The notes beneath the pieces are model-generated. The model was not told the DNA's origin and did not search any database. It worked only from the letters and a program-made list of their open reading frames with translations. A DNA stretch of 64,000 bases from Cloeon dipterum (taxonomy: Eukaryota > Arthropoda > Insecta > Ephemeroptera > Baetidae). Each line of letters starts with the position of its first letter. Position 1 is the stretch's first letter. The position numbers and the translations under genes were made by a program. The stretch lies in contig NC_088789.1 in the NCBI RefSeq assembly GCF_949628265.1, positions 4,518,886 to 4,582,885 on the forward strand, read 5' to 3'. Positions 36,831 through 49,014 of the stretch are shown here, piece by piece.

Positions 36831-37603
36831 TTCTATGAGATACAAAACAAATACTGCCTTCACTAAGTCGATTTTCATCTAGAAATTAAATACAGAGCAT
36901 ATCATCGGTCATCAGTTTACTTTTTCTTTGTGTAAATAAAAAAAGAGGGTGAGGCGCGGTGACACTTTCTTAAAATGACGCGCCTCTTCTCATTCAGTAG
37001 TAGTTTGTGGTCTGCAAAGTATTAAAATATTCTACAGTATTTTACAATCAGAGTAGTGTAATTATTCTTTTAAAATGTTTTTCTCCTTAAAATGATGATT
37101 ATTCTTAATTTACTTGCTTCTTCTTCATCTCCTTGTTTTTAACTCTTGTAATTTTTCAATGATTCATCCTTGTTTGTTCTATCCTTCACGTGAGGAATGT
37201 GTATAGACATGAACACGAGAACAAAATATATTATGTATAGAGGAGTCCTTATGGCGGCCGGCCTCACCACCAATTGCACTTGTTAAGCCACCAGGAGGAT
37301 TTGACTCCAGCCAGCAGCAGACTGAAGCAGGTACCAAAAGAAAAAGATACACACACTTACACCTAGGAGAAAGACAATGCGCCTAACAAAAATGAAAACC
37401 GACTGCATTGCGTGCATCAGGTCAAACCCTCCCAGTTGTATGAAAAATTTTGATACAACAGTCGTCATTGGCTAAGTACAAACCTAAAAATGAAAACTCG
37501 TCTGTGTGTGTGTGAATAATTCTTTAAATGTATGTACACTGGGGGGGCGATGGTTGTAGCACAGTCTCTCAGCAGCATTATTATTCTTAAGTTTTATTAC
37601 TGT

Positions 37604-40600
37604 TTATTCGTCGTCATCTCCATCATCATCATCGTCGTCGTCAACCTCATCTTCGGAGGCAGGCTTGGCAGGCACTCCAATCGGCATCTTGGCCTTCTTC
37701 TTGTAGGCGGTCATCTCCTGCGAAACAGAAACATTTCGAATTCAGCAAATGAAGGGGCAAACGGGGGGCAACCTTGGCTTGAGAGAGAGAGAGAGAGTGA
37801 AAAGGACACTCACCCTGTCGTAGCGAGCCTTGTCCTTCTCGGCCATGGCTTCGTACTTGGACTTAGTTTCCGGCTCGGCATCGGACCACCTGCGGCCCAG
37901 CTCCTTGGCAATGTCCCCGACTCCGTACTCAGGGTTGATAGCCTTCACCTTTGGCCTCTCATCATTGCAGAACCAGAAGAAAGCAGACCTGCCGACAAGA
38001 AACAGAGTGCGTTAGTTTCTCAGAAAAAAAAGTAGCAAGAACGCCGATCAGCTGGCAGATACCGCGCACACACACTTTCTCGCGTCAGGAAAGGAAAAAA
38101 AAGAAAAAGAAAGAAAGACAGATATACTCACAGAGAGCGCTTGGGTGCGTTGGGGTCCTTCAAGTGCTTGCGCTTCTTTCCGCGGATCTTCTCACCCTTC
38201 GCAGGCTTGTAGTCCTTCATTTCCAGCTCATAGCGCTTCTTGTCCTTCTCGGCCATCTCGTGGAAGCGCTTCTTTTCCTTGTCCAACATGGTCTGCGGAC
38301 AGAATAGGGCGAAACGTTGAAAGGTCGGCCAAAATTTGCAAAGTGGCAAACAATTGGGCGGTAAGTGAGCGGCATGGGCGAAATTCGAGACGGAGCGAGA
38401 TAAAAGCGGCAATAAATCGGCCACCGTGTACTCCCCCAGGCGCAGGGCCTCGGGGTCAGAGATGAAAGAAACTCCAAAGTTCTTTTGATTAGCGGACGCG
38501 CGCCTTTAGCCCCGATTTGCAGCATTGTGCGCGCGTGAAGAGCGAGCAGAGTGGGCCACTTCAAAGAAGCAGAAGAAAAAGGGCGAAATACGGAGCAGAA
38601 ACAATATTTGTTTATCGCGAATTGCGCAAAATACTCTCAGCATCCACCGCAGCGGCGGCGGAGGGCGAGAGAGCGGCATCGAGCCAGCCAGCGAGCGAGC
38701 GCTGGATTTCACCAATTTCCATTCTCCCCTATTTTAAAATCAAATTGGTGGCGGAGAGCCGCATATATGCGAGTGAGAGAGCGCACTAGAAGCATTTAGA
38801 GTGGATCAATATGTGGCAATATATCTGCAGGCACCAACCCCTTTTACATGAAACGAGAGATGCTGGGCAAGAACAGAACACACACTCGCGCGCGCCGCTC
38901 TCTCTCTCTCTCTCTGGTGGAACAACTCTAGCGCGCCCCATAATTGATTCAATTTTCCATCTCCGCCGCGTTTAATTCTGCAAAATGAATTTACTCGGCG
39001 GCGACGACGCTGGGGCGGACGGCCGGCAAAGAAAAAGCAGCGTGATTTTGAGTGAAAAGTTGCACATTTTATTGAGGTAATCGATAATTATAGACCGAAA
39101 CAGCGCTCCGGCGGCGGATTCGATAGCCTTGGCGAGCGGTCGTAAAGGCCGGAATAATAATTACAAGTGGAACGGTAATCAAAGTCCTTGGAGGAAAATT
39201 TTGCGCAAAGTCGCTTTCGATTTCGGCAGGGCCTATCACGTGCGGCGTCGGCCGCGTTTTAATTTTCTAACATGCACGACGAGCGAATTTAAACTGCTGG
39301 CGGATCAATAGAGGAGGAAAGGGGGTATTCTAATTTCCTCCCTGTCCATTTCCATAGCCTGGGGTGCTGCAGCAGAGCTGCTTCGGGGTGGGGGTGCGCC
39401 TCAATCGTCCACCGCACTCTGGATGCCCCCGCCCGCCCTCCCCGCGCGCCCGGCCCAATGTAAACAAAGGGGTCAAAGTGGTGAGCCCGAGCCGCGGGGC
39501 CCGCCGGGGGCCCAAAATGCGCTGCGTTACGGCAGCGGCGACGGACGCGCCGCGGCGAAATTCGGTCGGAATTGATTTTCGTCAAGTTATTAGTTTGGGG
39601 CACAAATGCAGCAGGCAGGCACCCCTAGGGTTGGGGAGATTAGACGAGGGGAGCAGCGGGGTGCGCGCGCACCTGCCAGCCAGCCTTCGTCGCTGCTTGC
39701 TCGCTCGCTTGCCGCTTGCTTGGCCGCCGCCGCCGCCACGATCTCCATCCACAAAACCTGTATTCCCACACACCGAGGATCCGGTTCTCTCTTTCTCTGC
39801 CAGCCAGTTTATTAACCAGGTGTGGACCTCGGCCAGCTAGCTAGCTAGCTTCGAGAGACTCGCACAGCTCGGCACGAATTATCAAACTCCAATAAACAAA
39901 ATCCCGACGGCAATATCAAATTTCCCAATCGAAAAGAAACCACCCGAGCGGAAAAATTTAGTCGAAAAAAAGGCTTAAGCTGTGCGAGTCAGATTTTTTT
40001 ATCTTTCAAATTTAAATACGCAGGCGAGTGTTAATTAGGAATCCAGCGAGCGAGCCAGGAAGAATATAAAAATTAAAAACGCGCGGCTCGCCTCGAGGTT
40101 CAACGTACAGATGACCACCGAGTGAAAAAACCAAGCGGCAGAACAAAGCGGGAGAGGGGATGTTGTGATTGTTCCGAGCCGCGCTTTCGAAAGATAAATT
40201 CTGCTTCGCTCGTTTGCGTTGCGCCAGAGTGCAGGGCAAATTTTAACGCGAATTATGTGCATTACGCTTTTCACGATGCGAGGTACCACTCAGTCCAGCG
40301 CGGCTTCTGAAATCCCCAAAAGCGATAAATCAAGATTGTCCAGATGCCCCTCGCTTTATTCATGCCGAAGCGAAAATCGAAAACGGGATATTTCCAGGAG
40401 GCTCGGCGAGGGTAAATGCACGAGAACGAGCATTTTACCGCCGCATCTGAATTATAAACAAAATGGCCGATTCAATTTCGATCGAAAACGTGAGCGAGGA
40501 TCTGATTATCATGGGATATACTACAATAGCGTGGCTTTACTTCAACGCTGTTCGGAAAATAATGCCAAATAAACGGGTTTTCTTCGCCAGACCGGTTTAA

Positions 40601-43497
40601 ATGAACCAGACGCAAAGAAAAATGGGAAAAACAATTTCTGGCCGAAAAGATCTTTTTCAAAATTAAATTGGTCCGAGCTCGAAAATCCCTAAATTTAAAT
40701 AACGAGTGGCGGCTGAAGCGATGGCAACGCGGCAATAAAACGCAACATTTTGCTTTCTAATAGGCCGCTCGGCCCCAAGGATTTATAGGCCGCGGCGTGT
40801 TATCTGCCTGTGATCGAGAGCTAGCAGCGAAGCAAGCGGACGGTCGGTCGGAGTGGCCGCCGCAGGTCTCGACCTCTCCCCACCCCCCTCCCTCGGCTCG
40901 TTCATTGTCAGGGGGAAAGCCGCTACTAAGCGAGCGGGCATGAAACCGGGAAAGGAACGAGAGTGAGCGCACCCAAAGGGAATTCAAAGGATTTTGACAA
41001 GAATAGCTATTGATCATCGGCGTGGGCAGTTGCGATTGAAGGTATTATTGGCGCTTTCAGGTTAAAAGGATGCGGGGAGGGTGGGTATTTCAAGTGGATT
41101 TAAAAACACCTGGCAAGTAGAACCTTTTAAAAGAAGCGACACTCACCTTCCACCGTTCAGCACACTTCTTCGAGAACTCGGCAAACACGACCGATTCTTC
41201 AGGGTGCTTCTTCTTGTGCTCCTCCCTGCAAGTCTGCACGAAGAAAGCATAGGCAGTCATGCGACCCCTAGGCTTGCTAGAGTCTTTGTTTCCACGCGGC
41301 ATTTTGCCTCTTTGTTGGTGCTGTTGATGCTGTAAGTGGAGTTGCTGCTGTGCTGCGGCCTGGTGCTGCTGCTGATGCTGTTGCTGGAACTGATGGGGTT
41401 GGAACTGCGGCTGTAACTGTTGGTGTTGCTGATGTAGCTGGTGCAGTTGACTTTGCTGTTGTGAAGGGTTTTGCGGCTAAAACAGAGAGACACACGCTCA
41501 CACAAACTGCTAAATTTCGCGCCCCGAACACAGCATCTGCGCTACTGCTTGCTACTCTGCCAGAGTTTGCCTTTCCGTTCGTTCTAATTGCACGCACGGC
41601 AGGGGCAGGTGGTTGCTTTTGTTTCCCGCTTTTTGGCGCGCCAGCAGCCAAACGACGCTGGCGGTTTCCTTCGCAGCCGGTTCTCTCGCCCGCTCTCAGG
41701 AGAGAGATGGAACGGCCGGCGACCCTGAACACGCACGAATTTAATAAGAGAATAAACTGCGATCGAGCGACCAGATCGTCGCGTTAAACCTTTGCAAAGT
41801 ACGACATTAAAAAGGAGAAAATATTATAATAATTGGTAAAAATAAGTAAAAAAAGAGATTGTCAATAAAATAAAGTTTTATATGAAAAAAAAAACACGAA
41901 ACAGGAAATGAAACCATCACCTTGACTAATTTCAAACAAGGATTTGAATATATAGGAAATTAGGTAAATTTTTGAATAATTTTAATGTTAACCTATGGAA
42001 GATAAGGGCGCCGTGTTAAATGATTCAAATGGTGAAGGAAACACAGGGAACGTAAATGTACAAGAGGCAATACGTGAAAAACGTGCACCAAATCAAATAT
42101 GAAAAAAGTAGCGTGATATATATTAACTCCGTCGCACTTGTTTTGATTTAATCGGGGGACAAACAAACACAAGCGGGCTGGCGCGTGATAAAACGAGAGC
42201 GCACGCGTATATAAAAAGAAAACTCATTACGGCCGATTCTGATAAATCATTAGCCATTAAAAAGCGGGTTAATATTTAAAAGCGCGGCCGGCGCTGCCTG
42301 CCTGCCTCCCTCATGGGCATGGGTGAATTCTTTAATTTATAGTCAAAGTTTGGATGCTGTGGGGACCAACCCTTGACTTGGCTTTCTAATCAATATTCTC
42401 CCCCTCTCAACCCTCAAACCCAGAGCGAACGAATGAACACACACGATATTCACAAAAGGAGGGCTGCTGCCACGGCCGCCGCAGCAGCAGCAGCAGCAGT
42501 GGTGGCAACATTCGTAATTTAAAAAATTGAGGGCTGGCCGGCCGATAATGGGTCGAGTTGGCAGGCACGGCCGAAAATTGGGGCGAAAAGTTGTACGGGA
42601 TCGGGAGACGCGGCAGGGAGCGCGGGCCGAGTAATTGGAGGCGAAAAAGAGAGAGAATAAGCGCGCGCGGCGGCAGCGGCACAATGGCCGCGGCGTAAAT
42701 AAACACGTCGGTCTCATTACACGGCGGCCGAATGAGAAAAAAGGTCTGTGTTTACATTTGGCGGCGCGCGCGGCGAAAACGCCGCTGCTTTTCCGTCCGC
42801 AAGACCAAATCGAACAACTGAAGAAAAAGAAGAAAAGTAGAGACTTTCGAACGAGAAACAGAGGAAGAGAAGTGAGAAAGGGAAAGAGAGAAAAAAAGCC
42901 GCCGTCGTCGTCGTCGTTTCTGTAGAGGGCAGCGAACGAAGCAAAACAGGTTTTCGCGCCAGCCAGAGGTTAATTAAGAATCCAATTAAAAAATTATCGA
43001 TCGGGATCGACGGGCCGGGCTGGGCCGGGGCGACTCCTGGGCCCCGTCGTCGGCGGACGCGCGTGATTCCCCTCCGCGGGCGGCTAAATTAGCGCCATCC
43101 GGTCGGCGGGCCGCTCCACCACACGCGACGAGCGAGCGCGGGGGCTCCGGGGCCCCGCGGCAGCGGCGCCTGTCGACAGCTCCCGAGCAACCACCACGTG
43201 CAGCGCAGACAAAGACGTCCTCGGGTCGGGGGGACTTCGTCGGGGGCCGAAACTAACCACTGAGCCCGCGTTGGTCATGCCACCGTCCATTCCGGGGTAA
43301 GACGGCCACCAGCCGGGGGGCGCCACTGAGCCGTCTGGCCTGCCAGGGACCCCGCGGTAGTCAGGGTAGCCCCTGACGCACGGGGCAGCACTAGGGGGTG
43401 GGAAATTTTTGTACGGGAACGAGTCCGGGGCTCTGTTGTTCTGGTCGGGAGCGGGCCACCAAACACCCGGGTCCTCCCTCCAGCGTTGCTCCGACAT
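37604..43497 (-). CDS. Dsp1: Dorsal switch protein 1 (HMGB-type chromatin protein)
   Basis: Five coding exons on the minus strand: 43497-43258, 41476-41147, 38292-38132, 37988-37814, 37717-37604 (1020 nt, 339 aa, phases consistent). Residues 1-80 are Trp/Pro/Gly-rich with paired-Trp motifs. Residues 81-138 form a Gln/His-rich arm. HMG box A (about 148-222, from [20 protein letters not shown]) is followed by a basic linker and HMG box B (about 235-305, [16 protein letters not shown]), then a short acidic tail of Asp/Glu. This is the Drosophila Dsp1 plan. Dsp1 is a nuclear DNA-bending protein that co-represses with Dorsal and helps recruit Polycomb/Trithorax complexes. The exon 1 to exon 2 junction (gtg|gttagt to ttttag|ccg) is inferred from phase 0 and splice signals, and is the least certain part. 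The start used is the first ATG of that frame. Confidence 0.9.
38870..41080. other. GC-rich Dsp1 intron with simple repeats
   Basis: Within the intron between coding exons 2 and 3. It holds a CT run near 38901-38920 and a (GCTA)n tract at about 39836-39850, with many CpGs. Open frames occur on both strands only because stops are rare in GC-rich DNA. No additional exon is supported. Confidence 0.5.
41302..41476 (-). repeat. Gln/His-coding trinucleotide-rich tract in Dsp1 exon 2
   Basis: The 5' half of exon 2 is dominated by CAG, CAA and CAC codons interrupted by Leu, Phe and Ala codons, giving a low-complexity arm of about 58 residues before the HMG boxes. Mixed CAG/CAA usage suggests selection for Gln rather than a recent pure repeat expansion. 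Confidence 0.8.
41480..43250. other. Dsp1 intron, GC-rich in its right half
   Basis: It contains a short GCA repeat (about 42480-42500) and CpG-rich DNA from 42280 onward. The frames open here have no recognisable homology. Confidence 0.45.
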
Positions 43498-45189
43498 TTT
43501 CACAAATTACACACACACACAACACACTACCAGAGCCTCCGCCGCCTCGTTCTCTACTGCCAAGACGCACTCGCCAGCAGACAGGCTTGCCAAGCCGCCG
43601 GCTGTCGCGGCAGCCTTTTCGCGGGTGGGGTGGCCGGCTGTCGCCGATTCGGCAATCGGGGGTCACGCCCGGGCGCGAGGATGCCGAAAAGCGGCTTTTC
43701 GGCAGGGCTTCCACTCAGAAAAGTCGAATTCGGCGGGCCGATCGGCGCTCGGGCAAACTGGCAACTGCGCTTCACGTTTTTTAAACGGTCCCTGAGCCAG
43801 CGCCACTAACGGAATGCCTCGCAACCAGCGCTGGTAATTTAGTGCTAGCCTCGCGCGCCGACCTCCCGAAATGACTGCGTCAAGCCGCGGTGGGTAATTT
43901 GTGAGCCGTGCCGCACCGAGGGGGGCCCAAGCCGGTCAATAGCAGCAGCGGCTGGCGTCGTGCTCGCCGCGCCCGTGCCGTGTCGAGCCGGGGTCATGCA
44001 AGAGCGCGCCAACCCGAGGAAATAATCACCCCTGCAAATCGTTGCGTCTGCGAGTCGGCCGCCGAAGCGCCGAAAAGGCGCCGACCCGGCCCATTTTTCG
44101 ACGGCGTTCGATCCGAGCGGCTCTTTTATTCGTTGCTCCAGGTTTTTTCGGCTCGAGCGACGTTTCCCGCAGGGTCGGGAGGAAAAATGAAATTAGGCGA
44201 ATATTGCATAGCCCCCTTGCGAGGCGGGGAGCTCTTGAGCAGAATGGCTGCTTGGCAGCTGCTGCAGAGCGTGTAAGGTCGAATAAAACTATACGAAAAT
44301 GGTGAAGGCGAACGGCGTTGCTCGAGTTTTGGGGCTGCGGTCGCGATTTTTGCGAAACCGCGTCCGCCGGTTACTTATTGGAGCAGGATTCGCGCCTCTT
44401 GTCAACAAATGACGCACGAGGGCGCCAAGGCAGATGCAACTTCGGGCACCTCAGTTTGCCGCCAATTCGGCCGGATAATATTTACGTTAATATTCCGATT
44501 CAGGGGGAGGGGACAACAAACCGTCGTTTCTGGGCCTTGATCACTGATAAATAAATATATGGCTAGACATTTGGAACAAGTTGCCGCTTAAATCGGCATT
44601 TAAAATCGCAACTTTCACTAAACAATACGTTTAAAAATCGAAAGCCAGGTTGCGATAATATTGAACAAATAAATTTACTGCTGTTCAGTTTCGCTGATAT
44701 CAAATTTGGCTCGATATTAACAAATTAAGTGAGAACTTCAAAAGAGTGAATTTGACATGGCAAGCCGGTAACGCATTTCCTAGCTTGTTAACAAACGGAA
44801 TGAGAAACATTAATAGTGAAAAAACGCAATGTTCGTTAACTAAAGTCGAGTATACCTGAGCCAACAGTGATGCTTCCTGACGTTTGGCAGTTGGCTGCTT
44901 ACTTAAGGCAGTTGTATGCTCCACAGGTCTACCGCGTCATGGCGCCTCAATTATAAAATATTTCAAGAACCGAGTCGGAAACCGCGAATGCGACACCTAC
45001 ACAGTACTAAGGCTTGTCTAGAGGCCAGATTGTGTATTTCAGAAAAAAATTTGCGCCAAAATAATTAGCCCTTTACAACCCCTAAAGGACAAAAGTGCGT
45101 GCCGCTAATTTGTAATTTATATTTTTGTAAGTTCGACCTTCAATTCTCCTCGCGCCATCTTCTGACACGCCATTTTGCTAAAAATAACA

Positions 45190-45790
45190 AAAATCGGGGG
45201 CCCCTGACGGTATATTCGGGCCCCCCGGCTTACTGGGTTATCGTGTCACACGAGCCCCCATGCTAAACTATGGCAAAACTATTTGAGCCGATAAGTGGGC
45301 CCAGGGGCCCCGAGCGGGGGTCCCATGAAAGAAAGTCCCGCTCAATTGGGCCGCCGGGCTGGGTGGGGGCAAGAGGCGCGAGGGCCGTGGGCCCTCGGCC
45401 CGGCAGGAGACGAACTCGCCCTAACCCTACCGTGTATATAAGGGATAGGGCCATAAGGAATACATGGGCCTGCATATAGCCTCGTATGCTCGCCATTGCG
45501 AACCAAGGCGACCACAAATGTTCAAGTTCGGCGAAAATTCGGCCAACCCGCCGCGACCGCGCCGCACCAAAATTCGAAGCAAAATTCGGTCGAATTTTTG
45601 GCCGCAGCAGAATCGGCCGCGAACGCTTCCCTGCCGAGCCCCGGGCCGAAACTCGGCGGCCCATGCAAAGCTTATGGCAGCCATTTGCTGGGACGTTTGT
45701 ATGGAGTGTATACAAGGCTGCGGGACCCGAGGACCGGTGACATCGGCCCCGTAAAAAGGGAGAAAGGGCCCGGCCCGCAGGCCCCGCCAT
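45190..45790. other. Very GC-rich 600-bp island in the Dsp1 leader intron
   Basis: The segment is rich in gggccc and related G/C runs, sharply different from AT-rich flanks. Long frames stay open on both strands (up to about 180 codons on the minus strand) with no recognisable product, as expected when stop codons are depleted by composition. It includes gtatataagg near 45433. It could be an inserted repeat or a CpG-island regulatory region. Confidence 0.4.
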
Positions 45791-45873
45791 AAATTTGACA
45801 AAAATCAATCACCCCGATCAGCATAATTTGCAAACTCTGACAGAAATAGGAAAAAAGGAAAAATGTCACTCAC

Positions 45874-45960
45874 CTCGTAAACGGGCTGCAGTAGATTATA
45901 CGAATAGCGCGACCCACGCCACTCGTGCGGCCTATGCCAGTAACACGGCTTGGCGCTGAT
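45874..45960 (-). other. Probable noncoding first exon and promoter of Dsp1
   Basis: On the minus strand, tttacgag|gtgagtgac is a strong donor at 45874/45873 with no long coding frame behind it. A usable acceptor (cttggcag|tagag) lies at 43557, 59 bases before the Dsp1 ATG. CCAAT-type boxes occur just upstream (near 45958 and 46041) in a compact GC-rich segment. The transcription start is approximate. Confidence 0.4.
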
Positions 45961-46099
45961 TGGTTGCATTCAGATCCACCGCGGTACGTTAACCAACAGT
46001 CGCGCACCTTAATGATTGTGCGTGACGTCACGGCCTCTTGACCAATAGGCGGCCGGCTTCTTTCAAGTCGACGTTATGTTTTACGACACAATTACTCAA

Positions 46100-47930
46100 C
46101 AACCGATGCCGATTCAATTTCAGAGTCACTTTCTTTCGTCCTCAAATTTAATATTACGGGCTCTTGGGTATTCTGCAAGGGCCCAAAAGCCCAAATAATC
46201 CTATTTTTGGGACTGTTTTGCCTTGGGGGAGCGGGTGGTTCAAATCGACCAATAGCAGAGCGGTATTCCTCTCTCTGAGCGAACCTTTTAGGACATCTAG
46301 TGAAAGACCAAGGAATTAATCTCTACGCCGGGCAAATTTTCGCCTACCGGCAATGAATGAATTTACTACGTGAGCTGCTGGCGTGGAAATGTAAAAGGCG
46401 CGCAACTGCTGAGGAAACGAGCGCGGGTTTTCGTGAACATGCGCTCACGATTGCTTTTTAACTACCTCTGAAATGATTCAACTACATGGCACACGTTGAT
46501 ATCATAGTATCACAGTACAGTGCTGCACATGGGAGAATGATGCATTCTTTGAAACGTTATCAAATTTTTATAATATCTTGTTTGCCTTTGTCATGTTTAA
46601 TTTTAAGCATTTTTAGCTATCGTTTATTAATAAAGTTTAATTAATACATTCATTGGATAACTTTATCGACCAAATATATCGACTATCTGCGTTTTTTTAA
46701 TTCCATTATTTTCTTTACGATCATATTATACATAAAGAGAGTATTACACTATTTTAACGTGATGATGATGTTTCTGCTATACGCAGCTTCTAAAGAATTT
46801 TAAATTCCTTTAACACTTAATAAAATCATAGCTCACAGAACATTTCATTTATATAGTGAAATATAAATAGATAAAAACAGGAAATATGTATAGTCAGGGT
46901 GATAGGTGATAGGAATTGTCTGCACTTAGTTTTTGCATCAAACTTATAAGATCTCCATTCTCCATATCTGACAAGATTATACTTTTTCGCTAAATCGGTA
47001 ATTAAATTTAAAAATTGTGGTGGTTGACGAAATTTGTATCTCATCTCACTCTGTAGGCTTCATGTTGCCAAAAATACTTCATTATTTTGTAACAACGGTT
47101 TAATACCATTCAAATAGTGAACTAAATATTAAATTCATTAATTGGCTGGTTATTATAGCATTTTAATTTTAGAAGTGAAAATATCGTAAAATTAATAATA
47201 CAGAATTATCAGGTAAAAAAAGGTTTTTTGCTCAGATGCCTTCCAGGATAATAGTAGGAACTTTATTTGAAACAATTTTAATATATTGGCAAACAATAAT
47301 AATAATTCCTCTAGTACAAATGCATCCGCAAAAAAATTATATTTAATACTATTTTTCATTTTAGCGCAAATTTTGCTTCACAAAAGCGATAAATTTAAAG
47401 AAATTGATTCCGTGAAGATAATTTTCATTGGTTCAAATATTTATTGCACATTGATTATGCAGTATGCAACGTATGCAATTTAATTTATGCGCATGACTTT
47501 GAATTAAAACCATTTTTATATTTTAGGATAAAGACGTCCTGTTTTTTGCATCAATTAGTTTAATAATACTGTAAAATAATATTTGAGATGATTTAATATC
47601 ATGCAAATATTTAGAGCTGGCTTTTATGCTGTTTTCTGTGAAGCCAGCAAAAGGAGAGCATTAAACAGAATAAATAAAGGAAAAATGGCAAACTCTATTT
47701 GCTTGAGCTTATATTTGATTATTTTAATGAAATTTAAAATTAGCAAAATTGTTTTCTCCAAGATTGGAACGAAAAAGTGATGCATAAAATATATAAAAAC
47801 AAAATCTTAAAATTCTTGCTCCCTATTGCTCTTAATTATGTGTACAAAAAACCACAATCGCGCCTTCCGGTGCAAAGGCCATTGCCGTCCGTCTTAACAA
47901 TCAGAGAATAGGATGTTTATGAGGCTTGAA
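46100..47930. other. AT-rich intergenic spacer
   Basis: Strongly AT-rich after the Dsp1 promoter region, with many short A/T runs. No gene, RNA or clear repeat structure is visible. Confidence 0.45.
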
Positions 47931-48035
47931 GAGTTTTAATTAAAGCATATTTTGGTTTCGGTTATTGTGGCGAACCAACTTCTTGTTTATCGGCTGCTGC
48001 GACGGGTCTGTGGCTGAAGACTTGGGCTGGGTTTC

Positions 48036-48045
48036 TATATAAAAG
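48036..48045 (+). promoter_or_regulatory. TATA box of the small secreted-peptide gene
   Basis: tatataaaag lies 50 bases before the ATG at 48095, so transcription would start near 48065-48075 with a leader of about 25 bases. A GATA motif (ttatc, 47987-47991) lies 45 bases further upstream, a common element in insect fat-body and gut promoters. No convincing NF-kB-type site was found. Confidence 0.65.
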
Positions 48046-48094
48046 GATCGTCGCGAATCTTGGTGAGAAGGAGAGTGAATCAACGCTCGACACC

Positions 48095-48578
48095 ATGAAG
48101 ACTCTCGTTCTGCTGTTCGCCGTTCTCGCCGTAGCATGTAAGTGTATATCAACTAATTTGAGTTCCATGTTAATCATCATCGAATATATTTTCGCATCAC
48201 AAGACGGCTCACAGTACGTTGGCCAACAACAGCATAGGCCTGTGACTCTGCCTGGACAACGACCCCATGCTGTCCCTAGCCCTCGCCGTCATACTATCCC
48301 TCCTCGCCGTCTGCACGGTGAGTTTCGTTTCTCAAAACAGTTGAAAAATGTAAAGAGCAAATTTTTAATTAATTCGCTTTTCAGGCGGAGTCCACGATAA
48401 TGAATGGAACCAGGGCAAATGGAACAATGGTCACAACCGCCCCGCTGGAGGACAGACGAGACCCCAGATCCCCAATCACCAAGGAGAAAAATGGAACCAA
48501 CACAACGGCAACATCCAGAATCGCCCAGCAGGTGGACACGCCAGGCCCGCTGTGCCATCCTACTCTAACGGAAAATAA
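48095..48578 (+). CDS. Small secreted Pro/Arg/Gly/Asn-rich peptide precursor, family unknown
   Basis: Three exons: 48095-48137, 48204-48317, 48385-48578 (351 nt, 116 aa). All junctions are GT-AG and the frame is kept. Residues 1-16 (MKTLVLLFAVLAVAYG) are a classic signal peptide. The mature part has no cysteine. It starts with a Pro/Arg-rich segment (about 19-53, with RPHAVPSPRR and IPPRR) and continues with a Trp/Asn/Gly-rich part holding an imperfect internal repeat: NRPAGG followed by two residues and RP occurs twice, each preceded by a Trp-Asn stretch. Dibasic RR pairs could be processing sites. Composition resembles insect proline-rich antimicrobial peptides or cuticle/secretory proteins, but I recognise no family. 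An AATAAA lies at 48737. The TATA promoter and compact introns suggest an inducible or tissue-specific gene. Confidence 0.7.
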
Positions 48579-48736
48579 GCAGAGTTTTTCCTATTTATAT
48601 ATATATATATATATGTGATCTAAATATTTTGGAACTCAGTGAGCATTTCTGTACTTAACGCAGTCGTCCAGGACTTTAAACCTTTTTGATTAAATATGTG
48701 ATTATCGGTCTTAGCAAATTGTGATAAAAATAATTT

Positions 48737-48742
48737 AATAAA
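48737..48742 (+). terminator. Poly(A) signal of the secreted-peptide gene
   Basis: AATAAA 159 bases after the stop, followed by a T-rich stretch. An AT-dinucleotide run (48597-48614) lies in the 3' UTR. Confidence 0.55.
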
Positions 48743-49014
48743 AACACTCTTTTGATTCCAGCTTAAAGATAGCAGTTTTACTGTTCAGAGCAAAATTTCA
48801 TTAGTCAAAGACAAGATTAGAGTTAAGGTCAGAGACAGAGCACCATAGAGTGGTGTGTAAGACTTTTCACTTAATCGATTTCACATAATATTGAGTCTTA
48901 TATGACTAACATCACTACGCCTTGGTCAGCAGGCCACGGCCTACACTTCGATAAATATAGTACATTTAACAATCAAATTTAAAAGTAGAGTTGAGCAGGG
49001 CAGGTGAGCTAATT

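Noticed and set aside
41277..41787. Ala/Thr-rich frames on both strands over Dsp1 exon 2
   Set aside because: They are frame-shifted or antisense readings of the Gln-coding tract and its upstream GC-rich intron.
45263..45808. 181-codon minus-strand frame
   Set aside because: It lies in the G/C-run island where several frames are open; the translation is Gly/Pro/Arg/Ala-rich with no homology.
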